Below, in pieces: positions 25,259 through 35,170 of a stretch of DNA of 64,000 nucleotides. This DNA comes from Pseudobutyrivibrio xylanivorans DSM 14809 (GTDB lineage Bacteria > Bacillota > Clostridia > Lachnospirales > Lachnospiraceae): positions 62,001 to 126,000 of the forward strand of contig NZ_FQYQ01000008.1 of the NCBI RefSeq assembly GCF_900141825.1. Reading direction: 5' to 3'. A program made the position numbers and the translations under genes. Each line of letters starts with the position of its first letter. Positions within the stretch are counted from its first letter, which is position 1. The notes under the pieces are model-generated. The model saw only the letters and a list, made by a program, of their open reading frames with translations. It was not told where the DNA came from and made no database searches.

Positions 25259-28111
25259 CTATATTTCCTTGAATTTTTTCATTGTCTTAACCTCAAGAAG
25301 GATAAGTAATCCTGCAAGAAGAACATCAACAACTATAAATGCAATCTGCCATGGGTAGAGACCTGTGTGAAGGTTTTCTGGCTCGTATGCACGGCTGTTT
25401 ACAACAGTGTACATAATGTTCTTTGATGCCTGGCGGAGTGCCTTAATTCCTGTTGCACTTGTCTGGTCGTTAACTGTGTTATCTCCCATCTCATATGCTA
25501 CAAGCATAAGGTCGTTACCGTTTCTGATACATGCATCTGCATCCATAAAGTTTGCTCCAAGGAAGTAATCTGTGATAACCATTCCTCTGAAGCCCCACTC
25601 GTCGCGTAGTACTTTATTAAGAAGGCTGTCATTTGCACCTGACCAGTGTGGTCCGATGTAGCTGTATGAGCTCATGACTGCCTGTGCGCCGCCATCCTTG
25701 ATAGCGATTTCAAATGGCTTAAGGTAGATTTCTCTGATAGCCTGCTCTGGCGCCCAGATTGATACCATGTTCCATCTGTTTGTTTCCTGATCGTTCATTG
25801 CGAAATGCTTTACATAACTGTAAACACCAAATTCCTTAGCCGCAATTACTTCCTGAGCAATAAGTGTTCCTGAAAGTAATCCGTCCTCAGATACATACTC
25901 AAACTCACGTCCCCCTAGGGCTGCTCTGTGTGTGTTGATAGCTGGTGCATACCAACCTGAGGCGTCCATTTCATCACACATCTTACCCATGATATGGCCA
26001 TACTCGTAGCCAAGATTTTTGTCAAATGTACAAGCAAGTGTCACTGAAGAAGGCATACCAATTGAAAACTTTCCTGTAAAGTTGTTTGTAATAGAAGCTG
26101 GGCCATCGCAATCTGTTGTTCTAGCCTTTTCTACTGAAGGTACCTCCATTGTCTGGTATCCACCAAGACCTACAAGCGAAACCATCTCTGGTACTGTAAG
26201 CTGGTCTAAAAGTGTTTCCCATCTTTCATCATCGTAATCAGCGCCTCTTAAATCTTCCAGCTTCATACCATTTTTAGCGCCTGTTGTAGGCATTTCATCA
26301 GAAGCATCATTGTAATCCTCTGGATTGTAGTTGAGATTGCAAATGTAATTTGCCTTCATCTCGTCTGACATTGAATAATTTGTTGGTGCAGCTGTTGCTT
26401 CTGCATAGTTAGCGAAGTGATCTGCACGTGAAAGGTAAGTAGCTGTACCCTGTGAATCCTCAAAGTGATTTGTTGCTGCCACTTGGTCAGATGTACGCTT
26501 GTTAGCATCGTTAAATACTACTGTAGAGCCTACCTTATATGTCTTCTCATCGATAACTGTGTGCGCATCCTCTCTTAATGAGATTATGTAGTCGCCCTCC
26601 TCGAGGACATATGACTTCTCATTCTTGTCATCATAAGAAGCAAGTGACTCCTCTGTGAAAGAAAGAGTGATTGTCTGAGACTCTCCTGGCTGAAGTAAAT
26701 CTGTCTTATCAAATGCCACAAGATTTACAGCAGCTTTCTCGATTCCACCGTTTGTGTAAGGTGGTGTATCGTAAAGTTCAACAGCTGACTTGCCCGCAAC
26801 ATCGCCAGTGTTTGTAACAGTAACATCAACTGATAATGTACCATTGTTTATAGTTAAATCTCCCATTTTCTGCTCGAAAGTTGTGTAAGATAAGCCGTAA
26901 CCGAATGGGTACTGAACCTCTTTGTCATAATCAATCAAGCCTTCAACGGCTGCGGTTTCATAGAATCTGTAGCCAACATAAATGCCTTCTACGTAGTTTA
27001 CGAAGTGAGGCTGGCTTACACCGAGAATTGGATCACCTGAATCAAGTGTAAACTCTTCAACGTTGTCAAATGTGTAATCACCAAAGTTATTGAACCAAGG
27101 TGCGTTTGCAATATTTCTAGCGAATGTATCTGATGTCTTTCCTGATGGGTTTACCTCACCACTGAGGATGTCACCAAGTGCTGGGAAGCCGCCCTGACCT
27201 AAGCCCTGGCACCATAAAAGTCCCTTGATGCTTGGATACTCATCTACGAAGTTCATCTCGAATGTGTTTGCGCCTGTGTAAACAACGATTACGTTGCTGT
27301 AATCTGCACAAACCTTATCAAATAAGTCTCTCTCTGTCTGGCTAAGCTGTAAAATGTGCTGTCCCTTTGAGAAATCCTTATAATCCTCTGAGTTCTGTGT
27401 ATAAGTCAAGCTCTTGTCAGATGCATCCTTTGGAAGATCTGCACCCTCACCACCTGAACGCGCGATAACAATCATAGCTGTGTCAGAGTAGTTCTTTGCG
27501 TTCTCAAGCATATCTGCAGGATATGTTGAAAGTGCTGGCTCAGGAAGTGTCCAGTCCTGACCGAAAAGTCCGATTTCAGGTCTGTCTGTTCTATATGCTG
27601 TGTAGAACTCTGAAAGCTCATCGTTTGTTTCAAAGCCTGCTTCGTGAAGTCCATCAAGAAGTGATGTTGTCTCGAAATCAGCTGAGAAACCACCGGAACC
27701 TGTACCACCATAATATGGATTTGTTGAAGACCAACCAAATACATTTATCTTCTTTGTGTCTGTTAAAGGAAGAATTCCTTTGTTCTCAAGAAGAACAATT
27801 CCTTCTCCTGCAATCTTTTCTGAAAGCTCTCTTGCTTCATCGATTGTCTTGTCAGAAACCTCTCCATTTCCTGTTGCAAGTGTAATCATGTTTGACATAG
27901 GGCCAAAGCAGATTAGGTTTGCAATTACGATGACTGCAAGCAAAAATGCAATCCAAGACTGTCTGCGCATCATGAAGCGTGTAGTCTTTTCTTTCTTGCC
28001 TGCAACGATTGTAATAACAATTGCTGCCACAAGAATTACTGCAAGTGCAATCAAGTGCGGAGTAATCAGTTTTACAACGTTGATTACATCCGAAATGTTG
28101 ATACTTAACAT
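25259..28111 (-). CDS. Membrane-anchored family 3 glycoside hydrolase with reversed domain order
   Basis: A 950-residue beta-glucosidase-type enzyme. Two N-terminal helices (about 12-32 and 50-72) and one C-terminal helix (about 918-940) anchor it. The order is unusual: the GH3 C-terminal domain comes first (GIVLLENKGILPL, GGTGSGGFSA), then a fibronectin III-like domain, then the catalytic TIM barrel (GPASITNNF, YVKHFAMNDQETNR) with the nucleophile Asp about 848 in GMVITDYFLG. The same inversion is known from Butyrivibrio fibrisolvens and Ruminococcus albus beta-glucosidases. The ATG at 28111 follows GGAGGAG; the longer frame lacks a site. The substrate could be a beta-glucoside or xyloside. 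Confidence 0.93.
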   Translation of the reverse strand: MLSINISDVINVVKLITPHLIALAVILVAAIVITIVAGKKEKTTRFMMRRQSWIAFLLAVIVIANLICFGPMSNMITLATGNGEVSDKTIDEARELSEKIAGEGIVLLENKGILPLTDTKKINVFGWSSTNPYYGGTGSGGFSADFETTSLLDGLHEAGFETNDELSEFYTAYRTDRPEIGLFGQDWTLPEPALSTYPADMLENAKNYSDTAMIVIARSGGEGADLPKDASDKSLTYTQNSEDYKDFSKGQHILQLSQTERDLFDKVCADYSNVIVVYTGANTFEMNFVDEYPSIKGLLWCQGLGQGGFPALGDILSGEVNPSGKTSDTFARNIANAPWFNNFGDYTFDNVEEFTLDSGDPILGVSQPHFVNYVEGIYVGYRFYETAAVEGLIDYDKEVQYPFGYGLSYTTFEQKMGDLTINNGTLSVDVTVTNTGDVAGKSAVELYDTPPYTNGGIEKAAVNLVAFDKTDLLQPGESQTITLSFTEESLASYDDKNEKSYVLEEGDYIISLREDAHTVIDEKTYKVGSTVVFNDANKRTSDQVAATNHFEDSQGTATYLSRADHFANYAEATAAPTNYSMSDEMKANYICNLNYNPEDYNDASDEMPTTGAKNGMKLEDLRGADYDDERWETLLDQLTVPEMVSLVGLGGYQTMEVPSVEKARTTDCDGPASITNNFTGKFSIGMPSSVTLACTFDKNLGYEYGHIMGKMCDEMDASGWYAPAINTHRAALGGREFEYVSEDGLLSGTLIAQEVIAAKEFGVYSYVKHFAMNDQETNRWNMVSIWAPEQAIREIYLKPFEIAIKDGGAQAVMSSYSYIGPHWSGANDSLLNKVLRDEWGFRGMVITDYFLGANFMDADACIRNGNDLMLVAYEMGDNTVNDQTSATGIKALRQASKNIMYTVVNSRAYEPENLHTGLYPWQIAFIVVDVLLAGLLILLEVKTMKKFKEI

Positions 28112-28233
28112 ATCTTTCTCCTCCATTCCTTTGATGTTTTGCATTGTAGTCTCCGCAAAAATCCATTTCAATAAAATGTCCTATCCTGTCATTTAGAATC
28201 CCTGTTTTGTCAAAAATCGATTTTTCCATATGT

Positions 28234-28267
28234 TATAATTGGATTTAGAAAGTCACTAATGATTAGT
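28234..28267 (+). promoter_or_regulatory. Extended -10 box and palindrome before the LytTR regulator gene
   Basis: TATAAT (28234-28239) is preceded by TG one base upstream, an extended -10. After the predicted start lies the perfect palindrome ACTAAT-G-ATTAGT (28255-28267). No good -35 box is seen. The palindrome may be a regulatory site. Confidence 0.4.
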
Positions 28268-28295
28268 AGTAACTGCCATTTTTTCAGGAGGCGTG

Positions 28296-29003
28296 ATGCT
28301 GAATATTGCACTTGTAGAAAATGATAATACTGATGCTGAGCTTTTTACTGATATTGCCAGTTCATATTTCATTGATGCAAAAGTAGAATTTCATATAGAT
28401 ATTTTTGCAGCCGGTGAAGAATTCCTTGACGCTTATCAGGGACAGTACCAGATTGTGTTTATGGATATTGAGCTGGATGGCATAAATGGAATGAACACCG
28501 CTAGAAAGCTTAGAGAAATAGATAACAATGTCATCCTGATTTTTCTGACTAATCTAGCGCACTATGCTATAGCTGGTTATGAAGTAAATGCTACTGATTA
28601 TATTTTAAAACCACTTCAGGAAAATGCCTTTAGGCTTAAGATGCCAAAGGTTTTGGCTCAGATTCAACAGCAAGCAAAGAAAACAATCACTGTTCTGTCA
28701 AAGGGGCAGATGCACACCTTCTCTACCGATGAACTTTACTACGTAGAGGTTCTTTCCCACAGACTTTACTATCACACTTTGGATGGAGTATATGATGTTC
28801 GCGGTACAATGTCTGATGCCGAGACAAGCCTTTACAAATTTGATTTCAGACGCTGCAACAACAGCTATCTGGTAAATCTTAGATTTGTAACAGGTATTCA
28901 GGGAAATGATGTTAAAGTTGGTCCACATGTACTTTCCATCAGCAGACCTCGCAAGAAAGAATTTATCAATGAATTAACCAATTACCTAGGAGGACAACTA
29001 TGA
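28296..29003 (+). CDS. Response regulator with LytTR DNA-binding domain
   Basis: A 235-residue regulator of the AgrA/ComE type. The receiver domain covers residues 1-120 with phospho-acceptor D57 (VFMDIELDG) and conserved Lys in YILKPL. The LytTR domain follows (FSTDELYYVEVLSHRLYYHT, FRRCNNSYLVNLRFV). The ATG at 28296 is 4 nt from AGGAGG; a GTG just before it is too close. The stop overlaps the kinase start (ATGA). Its targets are unknown. Confidence 0.92.
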   Translation: MLNIALVENDNTDAELFTDIASSYFIDAKVEFHIDIFAAGEEFLDAYQGQYQIVFMDIELDGINGMNTARKLREIDNNVILIFLTNLAHYAIAGYEVNATDYILKPLQENAFRLKMPKVLAQIQQQAKKTITVLSKGQMHTFSTDELYYVEVLSHRLYYHTLDGVYDVRGTMSDAETSLYKFDFRRCNNSYLVNLRFVTGIQGNDVKVGPHVLSISRPRKKEFINELTNYLGGQL

Positions 29004-30259
29004 TAGCTTTTCATCTATCACCTTTCATAGTTTTAATACAGCTTTTTGCCACCACAGGCATACTTCTGTTTTATCAGGAACGCAGAAGCTACTTTTGGCC
29101 AAGACTCCTTGTCACCTTGACATGTGTCATAGGACTTAATTTTCTGTGGGGATTTTTCCCTCCAGAGCTTGATACCGTTGCATACGCTCTTCAGTTTTTA
29201 TTAATCGTTATTGGAATCGCAGCATGCTTCAAGCTAAATTTTCTGTCTGCACTTTTTTGGGGCGCAGCTGGACTTACAATACAGCATTTAGGATATTCAG
29301 TAATGACTCTTGTAGGTGGTGTAGTTCCAAAACTATCTTATTCACTTATAATTATGATTATCGTATTTACGATAGTATTTATTAGTGAATACTTTTTACT
29401 TACAAGAAAGCTAGGAAGAGACTTTGAATTAAAAGAGAACTATGTGTATCTGACAATCATTTCTCTTGTTGCAATGTTCACCACCACATTTTTAAATTCC
29501 TACAGAATGAACTTTGCAGAAGATAAGGCACTGATTACCATCACATCAATCTACTCCATTATTTGCTCAGCCCTTTCTCTGGCACTTCAGCTTGGTCTTT
29601 TTGAAAAGACAAAGATGGAGCAGGAAGTTCTGGTTCTTGAACAGATTATTGCAAACGACAGACAGCACTATGACGACTCTATGCAGAACATGGAAATGCT
29701 CAACATGTACTGCCATGACCTTAAATATTTCCTTAGAAGAAATGCAGATGAGGTAGGCTCTTTCCAGCAACAGGCAGAAAAATTTCTTTCTACCTTTGAT
29801 GCTGAAATCGCCACCTACAACCACGCTTTGGATACAATTCTTACAGAGAAATCATTATACTGTGCAAACAATGATATCCAGTTTACCTGCATGGCGGATG
29901 GGCAGCTTTTGGAGCACATGGACACCGTTGATATTTATTCCCTCTTTGGAAATCTTTTATCAAATGCAATCGAGGCAGTATCGTCATTAGAAAACAAAGA
30001 GCGCCGCATGATTTCCTTAACCCTGCGACGCCGTAACGACTTTGTTCATATTTTGATTGAAAATTATTATGACAGCCAGCTGGATTTCCACAACGGACTT
30101 CCTGCCTCTACAAAAGAAGAAGCGCACCTCCACGGCTACGGCCTAAAGAGTGTACGCTATCTTGTAGAAAAATATCACGGTAATATCACCATCTCTGCTG
30201 ATGATGACATCTTCCGTGTAAATATCATGATGCCGATATTCTGCCATATTAATACCTGA
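29000..30259 (+). CDS. GHKL-type sensor histidine kinase (AgrC-like)
   Basis: A 419-residue kinase with six probable membrane helices in residues 5-200, a dimerisation/phosphorylation region with CHDLKYFLRR (His near 237), and a GHKL ATPase domain with the N-box NLLSNAIEAV and the G-box HGYGLKSVRYLVEKYHG. This design is typical of peptide pheromone sensors, yet no agrB/agrD-like genes are next to it. It is coupled to the LytTR regulator and divergent from the GH3 gene. Confidence 0.92.
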   Translation: MIAFHLSPFIVLIQLFATTGILLFYQERRSYFWPRLLVTLTCVIGLNFLWGFFPPELDTVAYALQFLLIVIGIAACFKLNFLSALFWGAAGLTIQHLGYSVMTLVGGVVPKLSYSLIIMIIVFTIVFISEYFLLTRKLGRDFELKENYVYLTIISLVAMFTTTFLNSYRMNFAEDKALITITSIYSIICSALSLALQLGLFEKTKMEQEVLVLEQIIANDRQHYDDSMQNMEMLNMYCHDLKYFLRRNADEVGSFQQQAEKFLSTFDAEIATYNHALDTILTEKSLYCANNDIQFTCMADGQLLEHMDTVDIYSLFGNLLSNAIEAVSSLENKERRMISLTLRRRNDFVHILIENYYDSQLDFHNGLPASTKEEAHLHGYGLKSVRYLVEKYHGNITISADDDIFRVNIMMPIFCHINT

Positions 30260-30289
30260 ATCTATATTATCGAAACTGAATTAAAAACC

Positions 30290-30802
30290 TTATTTTTTAG
30301 GAACAATTGGAATGTAATTCCAGTTATCATTTAAATCTGCAGGTAGAGTTTGGATGATATTATCAAGCCCAACATATTCTTCTCCATCATTATCAGGACT
30401 AACTGGTGTCCCTCTTAAATACACATTATCTGCTTCAGGATAACTAGAAGATATGTGTTCCTGTATGGAATCCTCCAACGAGGCAACATCTTCTATTGTT
30501 TCTGGGTCATAAAAATACATTACTGTTACAGATTTTTCTGAATCTTTTTCGCCATCTAAATTCACATCCAACTTACATCCCAGTACACCTGGCATTGTCG
30601 TAATATCTTTGGCAAACATATTCTTCATATATTCATCCAAAATCTGCTTTTTGTCTTCTTCTGTTATCCCCTTTGAAGGTTGTATTTCCTCTTCGCTAAG
30701 GGCGCCTTTAGGTACTTCTTCGGTAGAGATATTTTGAGTACTACAGGCTACACAGAATGCAAAAACAATTACCATAAATGCCATCAGAATCCTAAGCTTC
30801 AT
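30290..30802 (-). CDS. Small lipoprotein of unknown function
   Basis: A 170-residue protein with a lipoprotein signal (MKLRILMAFMVIVFAFCVAC, lipobox Cys20) and an acidic mature part. The segment NMFAKDITTMPGVLGCKLDVNLD followed by SVTVMYFYDPE suggests a small alpha/beta domain, perhaps of the spore cortex YhcN-like kind, but this is uncertain. The ATG at 30802 has AAGGAGGAG upstream; an earlier start at 30847 is not supported. It is a single gene, convergent with the kinase. Confidence 0.65.
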   Translation of the reverse strand: MKLRILMAFMVIVFAFCVACSTQNISTEEVPKGALSEEEIQPSKGITEEDKKQILDEYMKNMFAKDITTMPGVLGCKLDVNLDGEKDSEKSVTVMYFYDPETIEDVASLEDSIQEHISSSYPEADNVYLRGTPVSPDNDGEEYVGLDNIIQTLPADLNDNWNYIPIVPKK

Positions 30803-31042
30803 TGGCTCCTCCTTATGACAAACAACCTCAACATTTTCAAGTCTCATATTCCTACCACTATTATCATTTTAACACATTTCCTACACATTACTGTACAAAT
30901 TGTGGCGTATTTTATTGTACATACTTACTCAAAGCAATTTTTTAACTTGTTTTAGTTAATTATTTGGAAGAAGAAATCGCCCCTGGGAAGGTATAATTTT
31001 ATCATTGAAAATCGTATAACGATTAAAGAGGAGGTTAATGTA

Positions 31043-31687
31043 ATGAAAATTTTAAAGGTAACAGATCCTGAATTTACCAACTACGGTAGAATCATTGAGG
31101 GATATGAAGCTGAAAAGAAGGAAATTGTGGAGGCACTTAAGAATAGCACTCCTATTCCTGAGGGAACAGAATATGTATCTGAGGAGAAGGCTCTTCAGAG
31201 CTTAGCTGCTGCAGATAAGATTACAAATTCTTTATTTGGTGGCTCACCAATGCAGTTCGGATGGTGCAATGGTCACAACACAAAGCTTAACTGCCTTGAG
31301 TATCACCGTTCAAGCGAAATCAACCTTGGTTCTACAGATTTCATCCTTCTTCTTGCTAAGAGAGAAGAAATCGTTGATTTCAAGCTTGATTCAAGCAAGG
31401 TTAAGGCATTCCTTTGCCCAGCAGGTACAATGATTGAAGTTTACGCTACAGCACTTCACTATGCTCCATGCCAGGCTAGCAAGGATGCTGGTTTCCAGGT
31501 ACTTGTTGGACTTCCAAAGGGTACAAATGTAGGCTGCCCAGATTTCGTTCGTGCCAACACAGAGGACAAGCTTCTCACAGCAACAAACAAGTGGTTACTT
31601 GCTCACGCTGAGTCAGCAGAAGCTAAGGATGGCGCTTGGGTTGGTATCACAGGCGAAAATATCGATATCGCAGCTGATTTAAAATAG
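31043..31687 (+). CDS. DUF4867-like cupin protein
   Basis: A 214-residue soluble protein that resembles the DUF4867 family, thought to share the cupin fold of ureidoglycolate lyase. The segments MQFGWCNGHNTKLNCLEYHRSSEINLGSTD and AFLCPAGTMIEVYATALHYAPC contain the His/Glu pattern expected for a metal site. GAGGAGG lies before the ATG. The codon choice looks highly optimised, suggesting strong expression. Its substrate is unknown. Confidence 0.7.
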   Translation: MKILKVTDPEFTNYGRIIEGYEAEKKEIVEALKNSTPIPEGTEYVSEEKALQSLAAADKITNSLFGGSPMQFGWCNGHNTKLNCLEYHRSSEINLGSTDFILLLAKREEIVDFKLDSSKVKAFLCPAGTMIEVYATALHYAPCQASKDAGFQVLVGLPKGTNVGCPDFVRANTEDKLLTATNKWLLAHAESAEAKDGAWVGITGENIDIAADLK

Positions 31688-31790
31688 CATCCCATATCAA
31701 GACTTTTTCTTTTAGGGATGCATAAAACTTAATATAAAAAATCTTTATGCATCCCATTTTGTTATTTAACAATTATGGGATGCATATTTT
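31687..31790 (+). terminator. Terminator region with four alternating GCATCCC/GGGATGC words
   Basis: The words GCATCCC (31687), GGGATGCATAAA (31715-31726), TTTATGCATCCCA (31744-31756) and TATGGGATGCAT (31774-31785) alternate in direction, so each can pair with either neighbour. The last two are each followed by T-rich sequence. They act as terminators for the DUF4867 gene and could switch between forms. Confidence 0.6.
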
Positions 31791-31887
31791 TACTAATTTC
31801 ATCTAATTTTTGACTTAAAATCACTTTAACAATCAAAAAATCTGTTACCAATGAGTCTTATGCTCATCAATTACAGTCTTTTCCATA

Positions 31888-33159
31888 TTAGTTCTCTGGC
31901 TCTATTGGATTTGTCTTGTAATAGAAAACCATTCCGTCATATAAATCCGCTGGAACCTTGTCAATTCTGTATGCCCAATGCATTAGACAATAAACATCTG
32001 CGAATCCTTCGCCAATACTTCCCATAGTAACATCTGAGTGAACCATATCATAAACTGATTTCTGTTCTGTTTCAGATAAAGTTGTAAAATCAAGGCAGTA
32101 ACGCTTGTCATCAAAATACTTTGCCTGATATGCAAGAGGATCTGCTGATGTTAAAGAATAATTTTTACGCTGAGATTCGCTATTTTCATCTTCACGGGTT
32201 ACTGCAATGTTATCAGTAGTTTTGAAGAAATCTGTACCAAGGGAATAGTATTTATCTCCATACTTTTCCTTCAGTTCACCTCCCATTGATGTCTTCTGAT
32301 ATCCTAACTGGGAAATCTTTCCGATATGACCGTCGTGTGCACCTAACATAACCTTTCCGCCACCGATTTGCTTTTCCAAATCTAAAATCCATGTTACATT
32401 TTCAGCCATACATTTATCTCTGTAATCTAACATTTCAATCTGGTCAGGTTTCTCATAATCCATATACTGAGAAATTGTAGTAGTCATATGAAGAGCTGAT
32501 TCTAAGTCGTAATCCAAATATTCTTTTGACTTCTTGTTAAGCTCTGTTCTGATATCAGCCAGCTCTTTCTTGACATTTTCTCCTTTAGCTACCGCTTCAT
32601 AATCTGTCAACTTCTCAAGCTCAGAAGTTTCTACATCAATATTATTCTTTTTTAAGTAATCAAGAAGATATGGCACTGTCACATCTGGATTTTGCATATC
32701 AAATCCATAGAATCTTAACTTCTGATTCTCATTTACAGCCATGTTATAGTCACGCATCCACTCTAAGGTATCTGCCATCTCGTCTGTGTGATATAGGGTG
32801 AACATCATATTGTTTACAATTTCTCTGGCATCACCTTCACCACCCTGAATATATTCATTGGCAGCCAGGCAATCACCATAATCTGCTTCAATAGCAAATG
32901 CTGTAAAACCATTATCCTTTACAAGCTTTTTGAATATTTCCAGCTTGATTTCCTGAAACTCTTTATTTCCGTGGGTGGCTTCTCCCACACCTACAATTTC
33001 TACATCAGAAGGGATTGTAAATTCCTCTACTGTTGTTCCCGCTTCAACTACATCCTTAATTTTGTGACTGGCTAATACTGTCTTATAATTAAACCCAATC
33101 ACACTGAGAATAATTACTGTTATTATTATAATTGCGATTACCTTTAATACTTTTTTCAT
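31888..33159 (-). CDS. Erythromycin esterase family protein, membrane anchored
   Basis: A 423-residue protein with one N-terminal helix (about residues 5-25) and an outside EreA/EreB-like domain: VGVGEATHGNKEFQEIK with the catalytic His, FAIEADYGDC, LRFYGFDMQNP and MLGAHDGHIGK. Family members hydrolyse macrolide lactones, but many close relatives have other, unknown ester substrates. GGAG and GAGG lie before the ATG. The first 71 nt overlap the end of the permease gene, so it belongs to the Bce-type operon. A role in resistance is possible but not shown. Confidence 0.85.
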   Translation of the reverse strand: MKKVLKVIAIIIITVIILSVIGFNYKTVLASHKIKDVVEAGTTVEEFTIPSDVEIVGVGEATHGNKEFQEIKLEIFKKLVKDNGFTAFAIEADYGDCLAANEYIQGGEGDAREIVNNMMFTLYHTDEMADTLEWMRDYNMAVNENQKLRFYGFDMQNPDVTVPYLLDYLKKNNIDVETSELEKLTDYEAVAKGENVKKELADIRTELNKKSKEYLDYDLESALHMTTTISQYMDYEKPDQIEMLDYRDKCMAENVTWILDLEKQIGGGKVMLGAHDGHIGKISQLGYQKTSMGGELKEKYGDKYYSLGTDFFKTTDNIAVTREDENSESQRKNYSLTSADPLAYQAKYFDDKRYCLDFTTLSETEQKSVYDMVHSDVTMGSIGEGFADVYCLMHWAYRIDKVPADLYDGMVFYYKTNPIEPEN

Positions 33160-35170
33160 CTGCCTCTGCTCCGTAAACTATATTGTAATATTGCTTTGAT
33201 GTAAGCTTGTAAACCAAGGTGTAAACTCCTACAAATATTAAACATACAACAAGTGTTGCAAGGAAAAATGTAGGAGTATCCACAATTACTAGCATGTTCA
33301 TGAATAATCGTAAAATCTTGCTGGCTACCAACATGTGTACAATTGCTGTTATTACCGGAAGGAAGAATATGATTCTTACCTGATTTCTGATTGCCTGTTT
33401 TACTTCTTTTTCTGTTAAGCCTGCATTGCTTAAAATCTTGAATCTCTTCTGATCCTCAAAGCCCTCTGACATCTGCTTGTAATAAATAATCATTACTGTC
33501 TCTATAAGGAAAAGGATTGCAAGGAAGATTCCTACGAAGAAGGCACCACCCAAGATGCCATAGAAATAACTTCTCTGTTGTTCCTTATACATTACATCAG
33601 TATAAATACCAAAATCTGTATTAATTACATTAGAAAAAACTTCCAGCTGTGAATCAGTTATCTTTTCATCAGTATCAAATCCCATATAAATTGATTTGCC
33701 TTCTTCTCCATAGAATCCACTGTCTTCAGACATTTGTTTCATTACGTCTTCATTGGACACAACGATTACTTCTTTGCTAAACAATGTCATTGTTGGGTCG
33801 AAAATATTTTCTATAGAATCTTTATCAATCTTATTCTTCTCTACATAATCTTTTCCAAAGATAGATACTACATCATCACATTCGAACTTATCTATTGAAC
33901 TATATCTCAGCACTTCTCCAGCATTAAGCTTTTCATTTGTTCCAACATAATGGTTGTAATTATCAAGTGTCATGAAATATACAACTCTCATATGTTCAAA
34001 GTCGTACATATCACTTTTATTTTCAACTGGTAAAAGTTTATTAGTCTCTGCTGGACATGATGTAGTGACATACTCTCTATATGAAATGTCATCAGTTTCG
34101 ATGCCTGTGGCGTTAAATGCCTTTTCAATTACATTCATGCAGTAATCTTCTGAAAGTGAATCAGAATCACCGTATGTACGAATCATAATATCCTGCTTGA
34201 ACATTGAATTGATATTCTGCTCTCCAAGTGCCATAAGTGCGCCAGAGCATACCATAAGAAGAATAACTCCTGTTGAAAGGATGCAAATAGATGCAAGACC
34301 TACTGCATTGTGCTTCATACGGAAAAGTAAATTTGAAATACTGATGAAGTTTTTTGTCTTAAAATAATACTTCTTATTCTTCTTTAAAAGCTTTAATACA
34401 AAGATGCTACCTGCTACAAATAAAGCATATGTTGCTATCATAACAAGTGCGATGCTCTTCATAAGATTTCCCATAGCTTCAAAGGTACCTTCTGTAGAAA
34501 GTGCTATGTAATATCCAAGAACAAGACAAACAATTCCCACAACAAGTAATACACCTTTTACCTTTGGCTCCTTCTCACCTGTGTTCTCACTTTTAAGTAA
34601 TTCAATTGGTTTGCCTACTCTGACAGTGAAAAGGTTGTAAATCAAACATAAGGCAAACATTGCCATAAAAAATACGAATGTCTCTACAAATGCTGCTACA
34701 GGAAATTCAAATCCCTTAGCTGGCTGCTGATGTGTCAGTCTGTATAAAAACATCACCATCAGCTTATTTAAAAATGCTCCGCCAATAATTCCAAGCCCAA
34801 TACTTGCCAGAGCCTCGATAAGCGACTCAATTAAAAGTACAACTGTGACATGCTTTTTGCTAAGTCCTAAGATTCCGTATAAACCAATCTCTTTTTTTCG
34901 TGACTTCATTACAAACTGGTTGCCGTAGAATAAAAAGATTGCTGAAAAGAAAGCTACTGCAGCGCTTCCAATCATAAGGAAGATTACGATATAGTTGGCA
35001 CCGTAAAAAGCTGGCACTCCATCGTTAATAATATATCTGCTGTGAATCATTGCTCGTAAGATTTCAAAGAGCATTACTGTTATTGCGCTAACTCCGATAT
35101 AAGGAAATACAGTCTTCTTATTATTCTGAATTCCGCTAACGGCGAGCTTAGACAAAAGATGATTATTCAT
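33089..35170 (-). CDS. ABC transporter permease, BceB/FtsX family
   Basis: A 693-residue permease with ten probable membrane helices and a large extracellular domain (about residues 310-520) between helices VII and VIII, the layout of BceB proteins that remove peptide antibiotics from lipid II intermediates. Signs are RSRYIINDGVPAFYGANYIVIF, QFVMKSRKKEIGLYGILGLSKK and the C-terminal DQKRFKILSNAGLTEKE. It overlaps the ATPase gene by 8 nt and the esterase-like gene by 71 nt. Confidence 0.9.
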   Translation of the reverse strand: MNNHLLSKLAVSGIQNNKKTVFPYIGVSAITVMLFEILRAMIHSRYIINDGVPAFYGANYIVIFLMIGSAAVAFFSAIFLFYGNQFVMKSRKKEIGLYGILGLSKKHVTVVLLIESLIEALASIGLGIIGGAFLNKLMVMFLYRLTHQQPAKGFEFPVAAFVETFVFFMAMFALCLIYNLFTVRVGKPIELLKSENTGEKEPKVKGVLLVVGIVCLVLGYYIALSTEGTFEAMGNLMKSIALVMIATYALFVAGSIFVLKLLKKNKKYYFKTKNFISISNLLFRMKHNAVGLASICILSTGVILLMVCSGALMALGEQNINSMFKQDIMIRTYGDSDSLSEDYCMNVIEKAFNATGIETDDISYREYVTTSCPAETNKLLPVENKSDMYDFEHMRVVYFMTLDNYNHYVGTNEKLNAGEVLRYSSIDKFECDDVVSIFGKDYVEKNKIDKDSIENIFDPTMTLFSKEVIVVSNEDVMKQMSEDSGFYGEEGKSIYMGFDTDEKITDSQLEVFSNVINTDFGIYTDVMYKEQQRSYFYGILGGAFFVGIFLAILFLIETVMIIYYKQMSEGFEDQKRFKILSNAGLTEKEVKQAIRNQVRIIFFLPVITAIVHMLVASKILRLFMNMLVIVDTPTFFLATLVVCLIFVGVYTLVYKLTSKQYYNIVYGAEADEKSIKGNRNYNNNSNYSQCDWV

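Noticed and set aside
31888-33159. Confirmed macrolide resistance gene
   Set aside because: The erythromycin esterase family is broad; the GEATHG motif alone does not prove macrolide hydrolysis.
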